A DNA stretch of 62,244 bases from Thermoanaerobaculum sp. (GCA_021154885.1 JAJKHS010000097.1:1-62244); one strand, 5' to 3'. Positions 17,635-27,874 are shown, numbered from the stretch's first letter. Numbers and translations: made by a program. The notes: generated by a model not told the origin, from the sequence alone.

Positions 17635-17910
17635 ATGAGCCTGCAGGTCCAGAACGACGAGAAGGAGAGGAAGTTCTACGCCGTCGTGGACGGTCACGAG
17701 GCGGTGATCAGCTACGTGAAGTCCGGCGACGCCTACAACCTCCTCCACACCTTCGTGCCCGAGGAGCTGCGCGGCCATGGCGTCGCCGAGCAGCTCGTGC
17801 AGACCACCCTCGACCAGATCAAGGCGCAGGGGGCGAAATTCATCCCCACCTGCCCCTTCGTGCAGGGGTTCCTCAAGCGTCACCCGGAGTACAGAGAAGG
17901 GGTGGCTTAG
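17635..17910 (+). CDS. Small GNAT-type N-acetyltransferase (YjdJ/Gtn10-like)
   Basis: A 91-residue single-domain protein of the small GNAT family. The acetyl-CoA loop is LRGHGVAEQLVQ and the segment FIPTCPFVQGFLKRHPEY is the C-terminal motif typical of this short family. An AGAGGAGG ribosome-binding site precedes the ATG at 17635; a longer frame upstream overlaps GDPD and is rejected. The acceptor is unknown. It is the last gene of the PP2C-MocA-GDPD-GNAT run. Confidence 0.85.
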   Translation: MSLQVQNDEKERKFYAVVDGHEAVISYVKSGDAYNLLHTFVPEELRGHGVAEQLVQTTLDQIKAQGAKFIPTCPFVQGFLKRHPEYREGVA

Positions 17911-17913
17911 GGC

Positions 17914-18003
17914 CCCCTGGGACCGCCGGCGTCCCGCCGGCTACTAACTCCGTTTTTAAAAAGCAAAGTTAGAAAGCCGGCGGGACGCCGGCGGTCCCAG
18001 GGG
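17914..18003. repeat. Perfect 29-bp-arm palindrome (REP/MITE-like)
   Basis: The arms at 17914-17942 and 17975-18003 are perfect reverse complements over 29 bp (outer end CCCCTGGGACCGCC, inner end CCGCCGGCT), separated by 32 bp of AT-rich loop. It can act as a bidirectional terminator between two convergent genes. Part of it is translated as the last residues of the minus-strand redoxin gene (GTAGVPPAF). Confidence 0.9.
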
Positions 18004-19009
18004 TCGCATCCGCCAAGGGTAATGCGCAGGTCGAGAAGCTGAAGGCGTAGGCCCGCACGCCCGGCTGCGCGAACCGCAGCACCAGGTGCCGGCGGCGGAA
18101 GACGGGGGAGTCCACCAGCCGCACCATGCGCGGGCGCTCCCAGCGGGCGAAGGTCCGGCCGTCCTGCACCACCACGTCGGCTCCGCGCTCTGCTGCCGGC
18201 ACGGGGCCGCCGTCGACCTCAATCTCCAACTCGCCGACCGGTTCCAGCGCCGGCTCCAGCACCAGGTTCACTCCCGAGGCCTCACAGACGAGGTCCAGCT
18301 CCGCTCCCGGCTCCCGGGTCTCCAGGAATTCGGCCTCATGGCGCCAGAGGCCGCGAGCGGTGAACATCCCCGGCGGTGCCGGCCCCTCCTCCCGGTCGCG
18401 GTGCCGCACCTCCTCGCCCGGCCGGTAGCCCTCGGGGGCGAGGAGCTTGCCGCGGTGGAAGCCGAGATGGACCTCCCGCGTCGCCGGATAGCAGACGGCG
18501 CCCGGCCGGTCCTCCTCCCGCACGGGCGCGAGCAGCTCCGGCATGGGGGCCGTGTCCCCCGCCTCGCGCAGCAGGCGCTGAAGCCACTCCTCCGTCTGGC
18601 CGTACGCCCCCTCGCCGAAGTGCTCGTAGCGCAGGTAGCCCCGGGCGTCAATCAGGTATTGGGCCGGCCAGTAGTGGTTGGCGAAGCGCTGCCAGGTGCC
18701 GCGGTCCTGGTCGAGGAGCACCGGGTAGTGGATTCCCTCGGCCCGCACCGCTGCCGCCACGAGCTCCGGATCGGCGGTGAATTCGAACTCTGGCGTATGA
18801 ACCCCGACGATGACGAGCCCGTGCCCGGCATAGCGCTCATGCCAGGCCTTGAGGTAGGGCAGCGTCCGCAGGCAGTTGACGCACGTGGACTCCCAGAAAT
18901 CCACCAGCACCACCGCGCCGCGCGAGAAGGCGATGGAGACTGGAGGGCCCTGAACCCACCGGCCGGGGGCCAGCTCGGGGGCGTGGAGGGGGACGGTGAT
19001 CGGCGGCAA
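17969..19009 (-). CDS. TlpA/DipZ-like redoxin domain protein
   Basis: A 346-residue protein. Residues 1-150 form a thioredoxin/TlpA-type domain with active site VDFWESTCVNCLRTLP (C-V-N-C) and cis-Pro-like YWPAQYLID. The remaining 190 residues resemble the beta-rich tail following the redoxin domain in DipZ-type proteins (PATREVHLGFHRG; LDLVCEASGVNLVLEP). The CcdA-like membrane part of full DipZ is absent, and no signal peptide is seen. A thiol-disulfide exchange role is likely. The last nine residues come from the flanking palindromic repeat, so the original C-terminus was probably shorter or has been replaced. Confidence 0.8.
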   Translation of the reverse strand: MPPITVPLHAPELAPGRWVQGPPVSIAFSRGAVVLVDFWESTCVNCLRTLPYLKAWHERYAGHGLVIVGVHTPEFEFTADPELVAAAVRAEGIHYPVLLDQDRGTWQRFANHYWPAQYLIDARGYLRYEHFGEGAYGQTEEWLQRLLREAGDTAPMPELLAPVREEDRPGAVCYPATREVHLGFHRGKLLAPEGYRPGEEVRHRDREEGPAPPGMFTARGLWRHEAEFLETREPGAELDLVCEASGVNLVLEPALEPVGELEIEVDGGPVPAAERGADVVVQDGRTFARWERPRMVRLVDSPVFRRRHLVLRFAQPGVRAYAFSFSTCALPLADATPGTAGVPPAF

Positions 19010-19011
19010 GA

Positions 19012-19347
19012 CTAAGTCTGACCCAGGAGTTTCTCGACTACATCGATCAGAACGGGAACGTCCCGCTCGGAGGTTTTCCAGACCTCCTCAAGGTCGACGT
19101 CGTCGTATTCATGAATCAGGTTGTTCCGCATCCCCGTGATCAACTGCCAGGGGATCTCCGATGACTTCTGGCGAGTCTCCGGGGAAAGCCGCTTCGCAGC
19201 CTCACCCAGGATCATCAACTGATGCAGGATCGCGGACTGGGTCTTGAGATCTTCGAGAAACTCCTCTTTCCCGATTCCGGCCTTGAACTCGAGGATTCTG
19301 CGTCCGGCGGTGACGATGTCAAGAAGCGTCGCCTCATCCCTCGACAT
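19012..19347 (-). CDS. hepT: HepT-like ribonuclease toxin
   Basis: A 111-residue HEPN-domain protein. The HEPN catalytic signature R-x4-H-x-Y is seen as RNNLIHEY. The order nucleotidyltransferase then HEPN, overlapping by 14 bp, matches HepT/MntA-type (type VII) toxin-antitoxin modules, in which the HEPN RNase is silenced by AMPylation of a Tyr near the active site by the partner. Length fits the family. It sits just after the redoxin gene with 2 bp between them. Confidence 0.85.
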   Translation of the reverse strand: MSRDEATLLDIVTAGRRILEFKAGIGKEEFLEDLKTQSAILHQLMILGEAAKRLSPETRQKSSEIPWQLITGMRNNLIHEYDDVDLEEVWKTSERDVPVLIDVVEKLLGQT

Positions 19348-19657
19348 AGAGGGTTTCCGCAGAGTCGAGGATCGCTTGGCGACGGATCCAGTTCACGCTC
19401 CGTTCGATGGCGCGGCGGCTCACCAGGTCGACCGCACGGCCCAGGGAGGATTCGAGATCTTTTTGCATGCGCACGTGATCCAGCAGGCTCCAGTCCGCAT
19501 CCGGCTTGAACGTGACCAGAACGTCGACGTCGCTATCCGGGCCGAAGTCGTCTCGCAGCACCGAGCCGAAGAGCGCGAGCTCCCGAATCTTCCACCGTTC
19601 GCAGAAACGCGCGAGGGTCTCCCGGGGCAGAATCGTCTCGATCTGGATTCGTGGCAT
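19334..19657 (-). CDS. mntA: MntA-like nucleotidyltransferase antitoxin
   Basis: A 107-residue minimal nucleotidyltransferase. The GSVLRDDFGPDSDVDVLV segment matches GS-x9/10-D-x-D, the metal-binding site of MNT-fold AMP transferases. It is expected to AMPylate and inactivate the HepT toxin encoded by the overlapping downstream gene. N-terminal start ATG at 19657. An alternative role as stand-alone DNA-polymerase-beta-like transferase is unlikely given the HEPN partner. Confidence 0.85.
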   Translation of the reverse strand: MPRIQIETILPRETLARFCERWKIRELALFGSVLRDDFGPDSDVDVLVTFKPDADWSLLDHVRMQKDLESSLGRAVDLVSRRAIERSVNWIRRQAILDSAETLYVEG

Positions 19658-19723
19658 GGCAGGAAAGTATATAACGGCCTGGCAGACCGCCGGACCCGGA
19701 TTCCGGGCCCGGCGGCGCGGATC

Positions 19724-21550
19724 TCAGCGGATGGTGACCGTCATGTTGTAATTGTTACGGGTGTCGGAGGCAAGGAAGACCTTCCAGACGACGAAGTCCG
19801 CCTTGCCGCTGGTATTCGTCCACCGCACCACCTCCTGGTTGTTGCTGGTGTGCGAGGTGACCAGGGGACCTGCGCCGCAGCCCGCGCCGAAGAGGTCGAG
19901 GTCGATGTCGCCGTTGGCGTCCACGAAGGATACGGTGATGGTGGCCGTCCTGCCCTTCGGCACTTTGACCTGGTACCAGTCGGGGTCGAGGACCTTGACG
20001 ACCCGGTTCTTCAGCGTGCCGGGTACGATCACCCGCGCCTTGTCGCAGGAATTGTTCGGCTCCGAGTCGTCGTCCCAGCCCCGGCGAAGGGGGTTCTTGA
20101 CGTTCGGGTAGCTGGCGGCGAACGCGCCGTAGCAGTCGAAAAGGTCGGCCGGATCGGCTTCGCAGGCCGAGGGTCCCCCCAGGAGCTGGCCGAAGAGCTG
20201 TTGGTTGTCCACCCGGAAGATGCCCGAGCCGGACGAGCCTGGCTCCGTGACCCCCTTCGTCCAATTGATGCGGACGAAATTCTTGACGCTCGGGCACGCG
20301 GAGCTCTCGGCCTTGGTGCCGAAGCTGATGCGCTTGAAGTCCGCCGAGGGGTGATGGATACCGGCGGCATCGGTGCCGTCGGCGACCGGCGCCGCGGTCC
20401 AGCCGGACCAGAACAGGCCGTCCGGCAGAGCGCCCTCGACCATCAGCAGCGTGAAGTCGGAGGCGGCGCCGGTGGAGACCAGCGTCGCGCCCTGGGAGCG
20501 CGGCACGGTGTCCAGGGTGGGCGGCGTGCCATTGCACGTGCTGGTCTGGTAGAGCCAGAAGTACTCGCTGCTGGCGGCCTCCGACCTGGTGCTCAGGCAG
20601 TGGTGCGCCGTCAGGTAGTAGGGGGTGAAGTCGCCCGCCAGGTCGTTGATGAGCTGGCCGGTGCAGAAGCCGGTGCCGCCCGAGAACACGATGCCGAGGC
20701 CGGAGACCGACTTGGCCACGTTGGCCCACTCAGGAAAGCAGGTCACGTCGTTGTGGCAGTCGCCCGCCTCCTTGGTCATCAGGCTCTTCGCCAACCTCGC
20801 CACCGGATCGAGGTAGAGGTGCTGCAGGCTGTCGACGGCGAACGGCAGGGCGGCGGCATCCGCAGCATTCACGGCGCCGGCCGGGGCCAGGTACTCGATG
20901 CGCACCCGCTCGCCCAGCAGGGTGCCGGTCCAGAAGTCGGTGCGCCGACCTTGAGCCTCCGCGCCCTGGTAGAACTCGACGTAGCGCTCCGGATCGAAGC
21001 CCGGGAAGCCGTTCTTCAGGGTACCGCCGGCGCCGGACCTGTCGGTGGGGCCGTAGACCGCCAGCTCGGCTCCGGCCGGCAGATGGAAGCTCTTGAAGTG
21101 GAGGCGGATGCCGAGGGCCTCGGTCGAGACGACGTCGCCCACCCAGAGCCGCGCACCGCCGCCGACGTCATACCAGTTGCCGTTGACGGGGGTCACCTGG
21201 ACGCTGCGGGCGATGCCGAAGCGCAGGATCTTGGCCTGCCCCGTCCGCTCGTTCATCGCGTCCTCTTTGAGGACCTTGTCCCGGTCGATGGCCTCGAGGC
21301 GGACCTCCGGCACGGCGACGAGGGCGATTCCCGCCTTCTCCGACGGCGTAAACTGGATCGGCTTCAGGGACTTGGCGACGCGCTGGGGCAGCGTGATCCC
21401 GAAGGTCTGAGGAGCCTGGGAATCGTCGAAGGCGGGCGCGTTCGCCCCCCACCCCGCAGCCGTGCCGGCGACGGCGCCGACGCAGAGCGCCAGCACGAGC
21501 CGGCGTGCCTGGCTTGACCTGCCACGCCTGCGACCGAAGAATCTGTCCAT
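19724..21550 (-). CDS. Secreted trypsin-like serine protease with pre-peptidase C-terminal domain
   Basis: A 608-residue exported protease. The N-terminus has many Arg residues and a hydrophobic signal ([18 protein letters not shown]). The triad is visible as His in LTAHHC, Asp in [10 protein letters not shown] and Ser in GSSGSGIF, resembling lysyl-endopeptidase/ArgC-like S1 enzymes, with several Cys that may pair outside the cell. Residues about 500-608 form a pre-peptidase C-terminal (PPC) beta domain ([25 protein letters not shown]). The ATG at 21550 has an AAAGGAG site and is preferred to the upstream GTG at 21637. Transcribed away from the histidine kinase. Confidence 0.88.
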   Translation of the reverse strand: MDRFFGRRRGRSSQARRLVLALCVGAVAGTAAGWGANAPAFDDSQAPQTFGITLPQRVAKSLKPIQFTPSEKAGIALVAVPEVRLEAIDRDKVLKEDAMNERTGQAKILRFGIARSVQVTPVNGNWYDVGGGARLWVGDVVSTEALGIRLHFKSFHLPAGAELAVYGPTDRSGAGGTLKNGFPGFDPERYVEFYQGAEAQGRRTDFWTGTLLGERVRIEYLAPAGAVNAADAAALPFAVDSLQHLYLDPVARLAKSLMTKEAGDCHNDVTCFPEWANVAKSVSGLGIVFSGGTGFCTGQLINDLAGDFTPYYLTAHHCLSTRSEAASSEYFWLYQTSTCNGTPPTLDTVPRSQGATLVSTGAASDFTLLMVEGALPDGLFWSGWTAAPVADGTDAAGIHHPSADFKRISFGTKAESSACPSVKNFVRINWTKGVTEPGSSGSGIFRVDNQQLFGQLLGGPSACEADPADLFDCYGAFAASYPNVKNPLRRGWDDDSEPNNSCDKARVIVPGTLKNRVVKVLDPDWYQVKVPKGRTATITVSFVDANGDIDLDLFGAGCGAGPLVTSHTSNNQEVVRWTNTSGKADFVVWKVFLASDTRNNYNMTVTIR

Positions 21551-21690
21551 TCCTCTACTCCTTTCAAAAGCTGAAGCGCGCCGGTCGACAGGACGGAGCT
21601 GCCGGAGCGACTCATAGAACTTTGTGGATTTTAACACGGTCCTCCAGGGGGAAACGGCGGCCGGCTCCGAGCTATACTGTCGAAACCGTC

Positions 21691-24483
21691 ATGGCAAACG
21701 ATATCCGCGGCGCGACGGCGCTGCTCGCGGTCCTGCTGCTCGTCCCCGCTGCCGGCGCCACGGCCGAGCTGTGGCGGTCGCGGCCCGGCGACGATCCGCG
21801 CTGGGCGAGCCCGGGCTTCGACGACTCGGCCTGGCGGGCGGTGCCCCTCCCCGCAACCTGGCGGGAGCAGGGCTACACCGGCGTCGACGGCAGGATCTGG
21901 TTCCGGCGGGTGGCGCCCCTGGACGCGGCGGCACGGCTCGCCGCCGCCCGTGGTCAGCTCGCGATCCGCCTCGGCCGCTCCACGGTCTACGGGGCCTACC
22001 AGGTCTATGCCGGGGGCCGCCTCGCCGGCAGCTCCGAGGGGTGGACCCTGGAGATCCCCTTCACCCGCACCGAGGTCTTCCCCGTGCCCCGCGACGCGGT
22101 GGGCCCGGACGGCAGGCTGGCCCTGGCGCTGCGGGTGCGGCGAGTGGCCTGGGCCGCGGACGCGAGCCCACAGGCCGCTCCGGTCGGCCAGATCCTGGAG
22201 CTGGGCAGCTACCAGGCCTTGAAGGATGGCGCCGAGCTCGCGTGGGACCGCACCCTGCTGGCGGACCTCCCCGGGCTCCTCCTCGCCCTCCTCTTCTGCG
22301 TCGTGGCCCCCTACCACGCGCTGCTCTACCTGCGCCGCCGCCGCGAGATCGGGCACCTCTGGTTCGGCCTCCTCGCCCTCGGCTTCGCCGCCAATACCTT
22401 CGCCAGCTCCTATTGGATCTACCAGCTCACCAGCCGGCACGACCTGGCGCTCCGCGCCAGCGATCTCACGGGCCATCTCGCCGCGCTGCTGGCGATCCAG
22501 TTCCTCTGGACCTTCTTCTCGCGGCCGATCTCCCGGCTGCTGCGCGCCTATCAGCTCTCGCACGCCGCGCTGGCCCTGTTCGTCGGCCTCTGGCCCGATC
22601 CGCGCCTGGTGATCGCCAGCGAGGGCGTCCGCACGCTGTGGCTGCTGCCTCTCCTGGTGGCGGCGGTGGTCCTCATCATCCGCGAGGCCTGGCGGGGAGA
22701 CGCCGAGGCCCGCCTCCTCGCCCTGAGCGGTCTGGCGCTGGTCGCCGCCGAAGCCGTCGAGCTGGCCGGCCAGGCTCTCAACCTGCCGTGGCAGAGCCCC
22801 GTCCCGCTGCCCCCCTTCGGCTTCGCGGCGGTGCTGGCGGCGATGAGCTATTCCCTCTCCAACCGTTTCCGGCGGGTCCACGACGAGCTCGACCGGCTGC
22901 ACGTCAGCCTCGAGGAGCAGGTGCGCGAGCGCACCGCCGCCCTCCAGCAGGCCCGGGAAGGCGCCCTCGCCGCGAGCCGGGCCAAGAGCGAGTTCCTGGC
23001 CAACATGAGCCACGAGATCCGCACTCCCATGAGCGGCGTCATCGGCATGACCTCTCTGCTCCTGGACACCCGCCTCACGGCGACGCAGAGGGATTACGTG
23101 GAGACCATCCGGGCGAGCGGCGAGGCCCTCCTGGTGCTGATCAACGACATCCTCGACCTCTCCAAGATGGAGTCGGGAAAGGTCAAGATCGAGCGCGCCC
23201 CCTTCGACCTCGCGGCGGTGATCGCGGAGAGCCTGGAGATGGTCGCCCCCCTGGCCGCCAGACAGGGACTCGCCCTCCACCACACGATCGCGCCCGGGAC
23301 CCCGCAGGCCCTCGTGGGCGACCTCGCCCGCACCCGCCAGATCCTCCTCAACCTCGTGGGCAACGCCGTCAAGTTCACCCCTCAGGGCGAGGTGCGGGTC
23401 TCGCTCTCCGCCCGCCCGTTGGAGGACGGCCGCTGGGAGGCCCTCTTCGCCGTCGCCGACACGGGCATCGGGATCCCCGGCGAGGAGCTCGACCGGCTGT
23501 TCGTCGACTTCCACCAGCTCGACGGCTCGCTGACCCGCAAACACGGCGGCACGGGTCTGGGACTCGCCATCAGCCGGCGGTTGACGGAGCTCATGGGCGG
23601 ACGGATCTGGGCCGAGAGCACCGTCGGCCATGGGTCGACCTTCTACTTCACCCTCGTGGGCGAGGCCGCCGCCTGCCCGCCACGCCAGCCGGCCGTGCCC
23701 CTCGCCGCCGGCCGCGGGCCGGCGCGGCGTCCTCATGCGGACGATCGGCTGCGCATCCTGCTGGCCGAGGACCATCCGGTGAACCGGCAGGTGATGCTCG
23801 GCCTGCTCGAGCACCTCGGTTATCGGGCCGACCTCGCCGCCAACGGGCTGGAGGTCCTGGCAGCGCTGGACCGCCAGCCCTACGACGTCATCCTGATGGA
23901 CGTCCAGATGCCCGAGATGGACGGCCTGGAAGCGACCCGTCGCATCCGCCGGCAACCGCCTGGCGGCTGCCGGCCGCGGATCCTCGCCATGACCGCCCAC
24001 GCCATGTCCGGGGACCGGGAGCGCTGCCTGGAGGTGGGCATGGACGGCTACCTCAGCAAACCGGTGCAGATCGCCGATCTCGCGGCCGCCCTGGCAGCGG
24101 CGGAGCCGCGCGACGCACCCTTGCCCCCGGACCCTCTCGACCGGCCGACTCTGGACCTCTTGTGCGAGCTGTCGGCGAATGGCGAGGACGTCCTCGGCAC
24201 TTTGGTCCGGACCTTCGCGGCGAGCGCGGCCGGCGACCTCGCGGAAATTCGCCGGCTCGCGGCGGAAGATCAATGGTGCGAGGTGGAGCGGGCCGCGCAC
24301 CGGCTCAAGGGCGGCAGCGGGTGTCTCGGCGCCGTCCGCGTGGCGGCCCTCTGCGCCGCCGTCGAGGAGCGGGTGCGCGCCCTGCGGACTGGGGAGGTCG
24401 GCCCGCTGCTCACAGAATTGGAGCGGGAGCTCGAGCGCGCGCACGGCGCGCTCGACCAGGCGGTCCGGGAGAACGCGAGATGA
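21691..24483 (+). CDS. Hybrid sensor histidine kinase (7TMR, HisKA, HATPase, REC, Hpt)
   Basis: A 930-residue membrane kinase. A signal peptide (1-26) leads into an extracytoplasmic jelly-roll domain resembling the sugar-binding domain of GH2 enzymes ([15 protein letters not shown]). About seven membrane helices (195-400) follow, then a short coiled coil. Phosphoacceptor His lies in [12 protein letters not shown] near 441, ATPase motifs DTGIGIP and GGTGLGLAI near 590-620, receiver Asp in [11 protein letters not shown] near 735, and Hpt His in [10 protein letters not shown] near 869. It is an unorthodox phosphorelay kinase; the ligand is probably carbohydrate-like by analogy. Its stop overlaps the mtgA start, so both are co-translated. 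Confidence 0.9.
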   Translation: MANDIRGATALLAVLLLVPAAGATAELWRSRPGDDPRWASPGFDDSAWRAVPLPATWREQGYTGVDGRIWFRRVAPLDAAARLAAARGQLAIRLGRSTVYGAYQVYAGGRLAGSSEGWTLEIPFTRTEVFPVPRDAVGPDGRLALALRVRRVAWAADASPQAAPVGQILELGSYQALKDGAELAWDRTLLADLPGLLLALLFCVVAPYHALLYLRRRREIGHLWFGLLALGFAANTFASSYWIYQLTSRHDLALRASDLTGHLAALLAIQFLWTFFSRPISRLLRAYQLSHAALALFVGLWPDPRLVIASEGVRTLWLLPLLVAAVVLIIREAWRGDAEARLLALSGLALVAAEAVELAGQALNLPWQSPVPLPPFGFAAVLAAMSYSLSNRFRRVHDELDRLHVSLEEQVRERTAALQQAREGALAASRAKSEFLANMSHEIRTPMSGVIGMTSLLLDTRLTATQRDYVETIRASGEALLVLINDILDLSKMESGKVKIERAPFDLAAVIAESLEMVAPLAARQGLALHHTIAPGTPQALVGDLARTRQILLNLVGNAVKFTPQGEVRVSLSARPLEDGRWEALFAVADTGIGIPGEELDRLFVDFHQLDGSLTRKHGGTGLGLAISRRLTELMGGRIWAESTVGHGSTFYFTLVGEAAACPPRQPAVPLAAGRGPARRPHADDRLRILLAEDHPVNRQVMLGLLEHLGYRADLAANGLEVLAALDRQPYDVILMDVQMPEMDGLEATRRIRRQPPGGCRPRILAMTAHAMSGDRERCLEVGMDGYLSKPVQIADLAAALAAAEPRDAPLPPDPLDRPTLDLLCELSANGEDVLGTLVRTFAASAAGDLAEIRRLAAEDQWCEVERAAHRLKGGSGCLGAVRVAALCAAVEERVRALRTGEVGPLLTELERELERAHGALDQAVRENAR

Positions 24484-25211
24484 TCGCTCCCCCCTACGAG
24501 GCACCCCGCTTCAGGCGCAAGCGGCTCCCGCTCTACGCGGCCCTGGCGCTGCTCGGGGCCTGGCTCGTCTGGGAGGCGGTCACCTGGCCGCGCGTGGCCA
24601 GGCTCAGAGACCACCATCCGACGACCACGGCGTTCATCGAGCACTACCGGGGCTGGGGGATCTTCGGCCCCCGCAAGACGGTGGAGTGGAAGTGGGTGCC
24701 CTACTCCCGCATCTCACCCCATTTCAAGCGGGCGGTGGTCGCCGGCGAGGACCTCCGCTTCTTTGGTCATCACGGCTTCGACGACGAGGAGATCAAGGCC
24801 GCCCTCCAGGACGCCTGGGATGAGAAGGGGTTCCCCCGGGGCGCCTCGACGATCACCCAGCAGCTCGCCAAGAACCTCTGGCTCTCCCCCTCCTACAACC
24901 CGTTGCGCAAGGTGAAGGAGGCGCTCCTCACCCGCCAGCTCGAGAGAAACCTGAACAAGCGGCGCATCCTGGAGCTGTACCTGAACGTGGTGGAGCTCGG
25001 CCCCGGCATCTACGGCGCCGAGGCCGCCGCCCGCCACTACTACGGCAGGTCCGCCGCCAGCCTCACCGAACGCCAGGCCGCCGAGCTGGCAGGGGGCCTG
25101 CCCGCCCCGAAGGTCTGGCACCCCGGCAGCCGCAGCCGCGGCTACCGGGCGCACATCCGCACCGTCGTGCGGCGCATGGCGCGGGCGGGGTGGCTGTGGG
25201 ACGAGATCTGA
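24480..25211 (+). CDS. mtgA: Monofunctional biosynthetic peptidoglycan transglycosylase
   Basis: A 243-residue GT51 enzyme that polymerises lipid II into glycan strands at the inner membrane. One N-terminal membrane helix ([19 protein letters not shown]) anchors it. GT51 motifs are complete: [15 protein letters not shown] with the catalytic Glu, [29 protein letters not shown], and [15 protein letters not shown] with the second Glu region. No penicillin-binding domain follows, so it is MtgA-like and not a bifunctional PBP. ATGA overlap with the hybrid kinase suggests wall-related coupling. Confidence 0.92.
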   Translation: MIAPPYEAPRFRRKRLPLYAALALLGAWLVWEAVTWPRVARLRDHHPTTTAFIEHYRGWGIFGPRKTVEWKWVPYSRISPHFKRAVVAGEDLRFFGHHGFDDEEIKAALQDAWDEKGFPRGASTITQQLAKNLWLSPSYNPLRKVKEALLTRQLERNLNKRRILELYLNVVELGPGIYGAEAAARHYYGRSAASLTERQAAELAGGLPAPKVWHPGSRSRGYRAHIRTVVRRMARAGWLWDEI

Positions 25212-25212
25212 A

Positions 25213-25262
25213 CAAGGGACAGCAGGGACTCCAGGGACAGCAGGGACGAAAGCTGAAGTCCC
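25213..25262. repeat. 9-bp-period GGGAC repeat array
   Basis: Four GGGAC cores occur at 25216, 25225, 25234 and 25243, exactly nine bases apart, with AGCA/TCCA spacers, followed by an inverted piece (AAGTCCCTGCTTCC). Similar arrays occur at 13535-13558 and 45351-45452. The position just after the mtgA stop suggests an intergenic repeat family. Confidence 0.75.
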
Positions 25263-25321
25263 TGCTTCCGGCAACGCGGGCTACAATACGCCCCGTCCGC
25301 GCAGCCGGGAGGAGGAAACAC

Positions 25322-26518
25322 ATGCGCCTGTATGCTTTCGAGGGGATCCACTACACGCCGCAGGCCGGGGACGCCGGCGAGCTCGCCGCGCCGCCCTACG
25401 ATCAGGTCAACGACGCGCTGCGGGACCGCTTCCACACTCAATCGCCCTACCAGTTCGTCCACCTCAGCAAGCCCGTGGCGCCGGAAGGGGGCGATCCCTA
25501 CCGTTTCGCCGCGGCTCTGCACCACCGCTGGCTCCACGATGGGATCATCGCCCGCGATCCACGGCCCGCCCTCTATCCTTACGTCATCGCGCTCGCAGGC
25601 GGCGGCGAGCGCCTGGGCGTCCTCGGCCTGGTGCGCTACGAGGACCCGGCGGTCATCCGCCCCCATGAGGCGACGCTCGACAAGCCCCTGGCCGACCGCA
25701 CGGCCCTGCTCGAAGCCATGCGGGTGGACCTCGAGCCCGTCCTCCTCCTCTCCGAGGACCGGGGCCAGCTCGACGCCCTGCTGCGCGAGGACCTCAAAGC
25801 CCTGCAGCCCCTGGTGCGCCACCGCGACGCCGATGGCCACGTCCACGTCCTCTACCGGCTCGACAACCCCGAGCGGATCGCCCGCTATCGCGCGGCCCTG
25901 GACGTCCCCTCGGCCATCGCCGACGGCCACCACCGCTACAAGGTGGGCCAGCGCTTCGCGCAGGAGCACCACGCCGCTGCGGATACCGCGGCCGCGGCCA
26001 AGCTCGCCGTGATCACCAGCCTGGACTCCCCGGCCCTCACCATCGATCCCATCCACCGGGCGTTCAAGGAGCCCATCGACCTTTCGCGCCTGGCGGACCT
26101 CGCGGCTGGAGCACAGCCCTTCCACGGCAAGAGCGGGCTCGGCTTCGCCGCCGCCGTGGCCGCGGCGCCGCAGCCGGCCCTCGGCTTCTGGGTGCGCGGA
26201 CGCGAGCCGGAGGTCTGGCACTTCGCTCAGCCCGGGCTCGCGGTGGAGGTCTTCCAGGAGACGATCCTCTCCGCCCTCGGTCTGCGGGCGGAGGCGGCCA
26301 CCGACGGCACGGTGATCTATCGCTCTCACGCCGACGAGCTCTGGGGCCAGGTGGCCGCCGGCGACCTGGGCACCGGCGTCTGGCTCCCCCCCATGCAGCC
26401 CGCCGCCTTCGCCGCCGCCATCGCCGGCGGAAAAATGCTGCCCGCCAAGTCGACGCGGTTCCTGCCCAAGGTGATGTCCGGCCTGGTCTGGGCGGACCAC
26501 GAATCGAAGCTGCTGTAG
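25322..26518 (+). CDS. DUF1015 family protein
   Basis: A 398-residue DUF1015 protein. Family marks include the N-terminal PPYDQVNDALRDRF region, FVHLSKP, YVIALAGGGERLGVLGLVRYE with HEATLDKP, and the highly conserved IADGHHRYKVGQRF. Length is normal. The family's biochemical role is not established; it is often found beside serine-biosynthesis genes, which are not seen here. A GGAGGAGGAA ribosome-binding site precedes the ATG at 25322. It ends facing a minus-strand secreted-protein gene, with a hairpin terminator between. Confidence 0.85.
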   Translation: MRLYAFEGIHYTPQAGDAGELAAPPYDQVNDALRDRFHTQSPYQFVHLSKPVAPEGGDPYRFAAALHHRWLHDGIIARDPRPALYPYVIALAGGGERLGVLGLVRYEDPAVIRPHEATLDKPLADRTALLEAMRVDLEPVLLLSEDRGQLDALLREDLKALQPLVRHRDADGHVHVLYRLDNPERIARYRAALDVPSAIADGHHRYKVGQRFAQEHHAAADTAAAAKLAVITSLDSPALTIDPIHRAFKEPIDLSRLADLAAGAQPFHGKSGLGFAAAVAAAPQPALGFWVRGREPEVWHFAQPGLAVEVFQETILSALGLRAEAATDGTVIYRSHADELWGQVAAGDLGTGVWLPPMQPAAFAAAIAGGKMLPAKSTRFLPKVMSGLVWADHESKLL

Positions 26519-26521
26519 GCA

Positions 26522-26549
26522 CAAAAAACCCCGCCGGTCTCCGGCGGGG
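26522..26549 (-). terminator. Rho-independent terminator
   Basis: On the minus strand, CCCCGCCGG and CCGGCGGGG form a 9-bp stem with a 3-nt loop (26529-26549), followed directly by six T residues (26523-26528). It ends the secreted-protein transcript from 27853 and may also slow the convergent DUF1015 transcript. Confidence 0.85.
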
Positions 26550-26602
26550 CGGGGGTGAGGCTCGATCGGCGCGGGGAGGGCCCGCGCCGCCGAGAGGAAG
26601 GT

Positions 26603-27853
26603 CTAGAAAGTCAGACGGCGGGCGGAGATGCCCGGCCGCGCGTTGCTGTCGGTGTAGCCTTCCCAGGGGATCAGGACGGTCGAGCCGAAGGCCGCGAGCG
26701 CGGTCCGGAACTGGGAGCCGATCGGCCGGCTGTTGATCGCCGTCTCGGCGCCGAGGGCATTGCCAAGCTTGTCGATCTCGACGCCGAAGAGGCCGACCGG
26801 GAACGGCTCCTTCCAGTCGGTCCAGGTCACCATGAAGTTGCCGCTCGCCACCTGCGCCACCGAGGGCGAGATCTGGAGCGGGCCCACGCCCTGGCTGATG
26901 CGGACCTGCGGACCGACGAAGGAGCCGGCGCTGCCCAGGAACTGGCCATAGATGTGGGCGTTCTTGATCGAGCCCGCCTGGCCCTGCCAGACCACCAGCC
27001 AGCCGCCGCCCTTGACGGCCGCCACCGCCGGGCGCCGCTGCAGACCTTCGACGGTGGAGTTGACGAGGAATTCGCTCCCCTTCGGCGTCGCCGAGCGATC
27101 GAACAGCCGGGCATAGACGCCCTGCGAGCTGCGGTCCGCCGCCTCCCAGGAGACGAGGAAATTGCCGGCCGCATCGGCGGCGATCACCGGATTGCCCGCC
27201 GGACCCGGCAGGGTGTTGATCTTCAACTCGGCGCCCACGGCCTTGTTCTTCTCCGGCCGGAAGGCGCGGCCGAAGATGCCGTCCTCGGTCTGCCAGACCA
27301 CGAAGGCGTCGAGCCCGCCGCCGCGCACCAGCACCTTGGGCAAGCTCTGGTAGCCCGCGACCGCGGCGTTGAGGCGGGCCGGCGTGCCCTGCGGCGCGCC
27401 CGCGGCGCTGAACCGCTGGGCGAACACGTTGCGGTCGATCACCTGGCGGCTCTCGAAAAGGATGTCGGCGCTGACGTTGTCCCTCTCCTCCGTCCAGGCG
27501 ACGATGAGCTCGCCGCTGGCGAGGAAGGCCACGGAGGCGTCCTTGCGGATGACCTCGACACCGTGCGCCGGCAGGCCCGCGAGCGTCTGGTTGGCCACCA
27601 GCGCCAGCTCATCGGTCAGGGGGTTACCGTTGCGATCGTAGAATCGGCCCCGCAAGCCGTTGCGCTCGTCCTCCCAGACCACCACCGCGTTGCCGGCGGC
27701 GTTGAAAGCGGCCGCGGGATTGCGCAGCGTGGAACCGGTGTTGCCATTGACCCGGAACTCGGCTCCTGCGAATTGCGGCTGGCCCAGCATCGGGGCAGCC
27801 GTCACAGTCAGCAGGACGAGAACCACCAGCCACAACCAAGGCTTTGATCTCAT
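26603..27853 (-). CDS. Secreted beta-propeller-like protein of unknown function
   Basis: A 416-residue exported protein. A clear signal peptide (WLWLVVLVLLTVTAAPMLG) is followed by six to seven repeats of about 55-60 residues with the pattern AADAAGNFLVSWEA/YARLFDRSATP (for example GNAVVVWEDE, GELIVAWTEE, DAFVVWQTE, GGWLVVWQG, GNFMVTWTD). Such strands point to a beta-propeller, without catalytic residues that can be recognised. The ATG at 27853 has a GGAGAAGGG site. The start is 21 bp from the divergent GT39-like gene, so the two promoters must overlap. Confidence 0.7.
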   Translation of the reverse strand: MRSKPWLWLVVLVLLTVTAAPMLGQPQFAGAEFRVNGNTGSTLRNPAAAFNAAGNAVVVWEDERNGLRGRFYDRNGNPLTDELALVANQTLAGLPAHGVEVIRKDASVAFLASGELIVAWTEERDNVSADILFESRQVIDRNVFAQRFSAAGAPQGTPARLNAAVAGYQSLPKVLVRGGGLDAFVVWQTEDGIFGRAFRPEKNKAVGAELKINTLPGPAGNPVIAADAAGNFLVSWEAADRSSQGVYARLFDRSATPKGSEFLVNSTVEGLQRRPAVAAVKGGGWLVVWQGQAGSIKNAHIYGQFLGSAGSFVGPQVRISQGVGPLQISPSVAQVASGNFMVTWTDWKEPFPVGLFGVEIDKLGNALGAETAINSRPIGSQFRTALAAFGSTVLIPWEGYTDSNARPGISARRLTF

Positions 27854-27874
27854 ACCCTTCTCCTCCGCAAGTTG

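Noticed and set aside
21631-24504. 957-codon minus-strand frame opposite the hybrid histidine kinase
   Set aside because: The plus-strand frame has all kinase motifs in order; the minus frame is a GC-rich shadow without any family motif.
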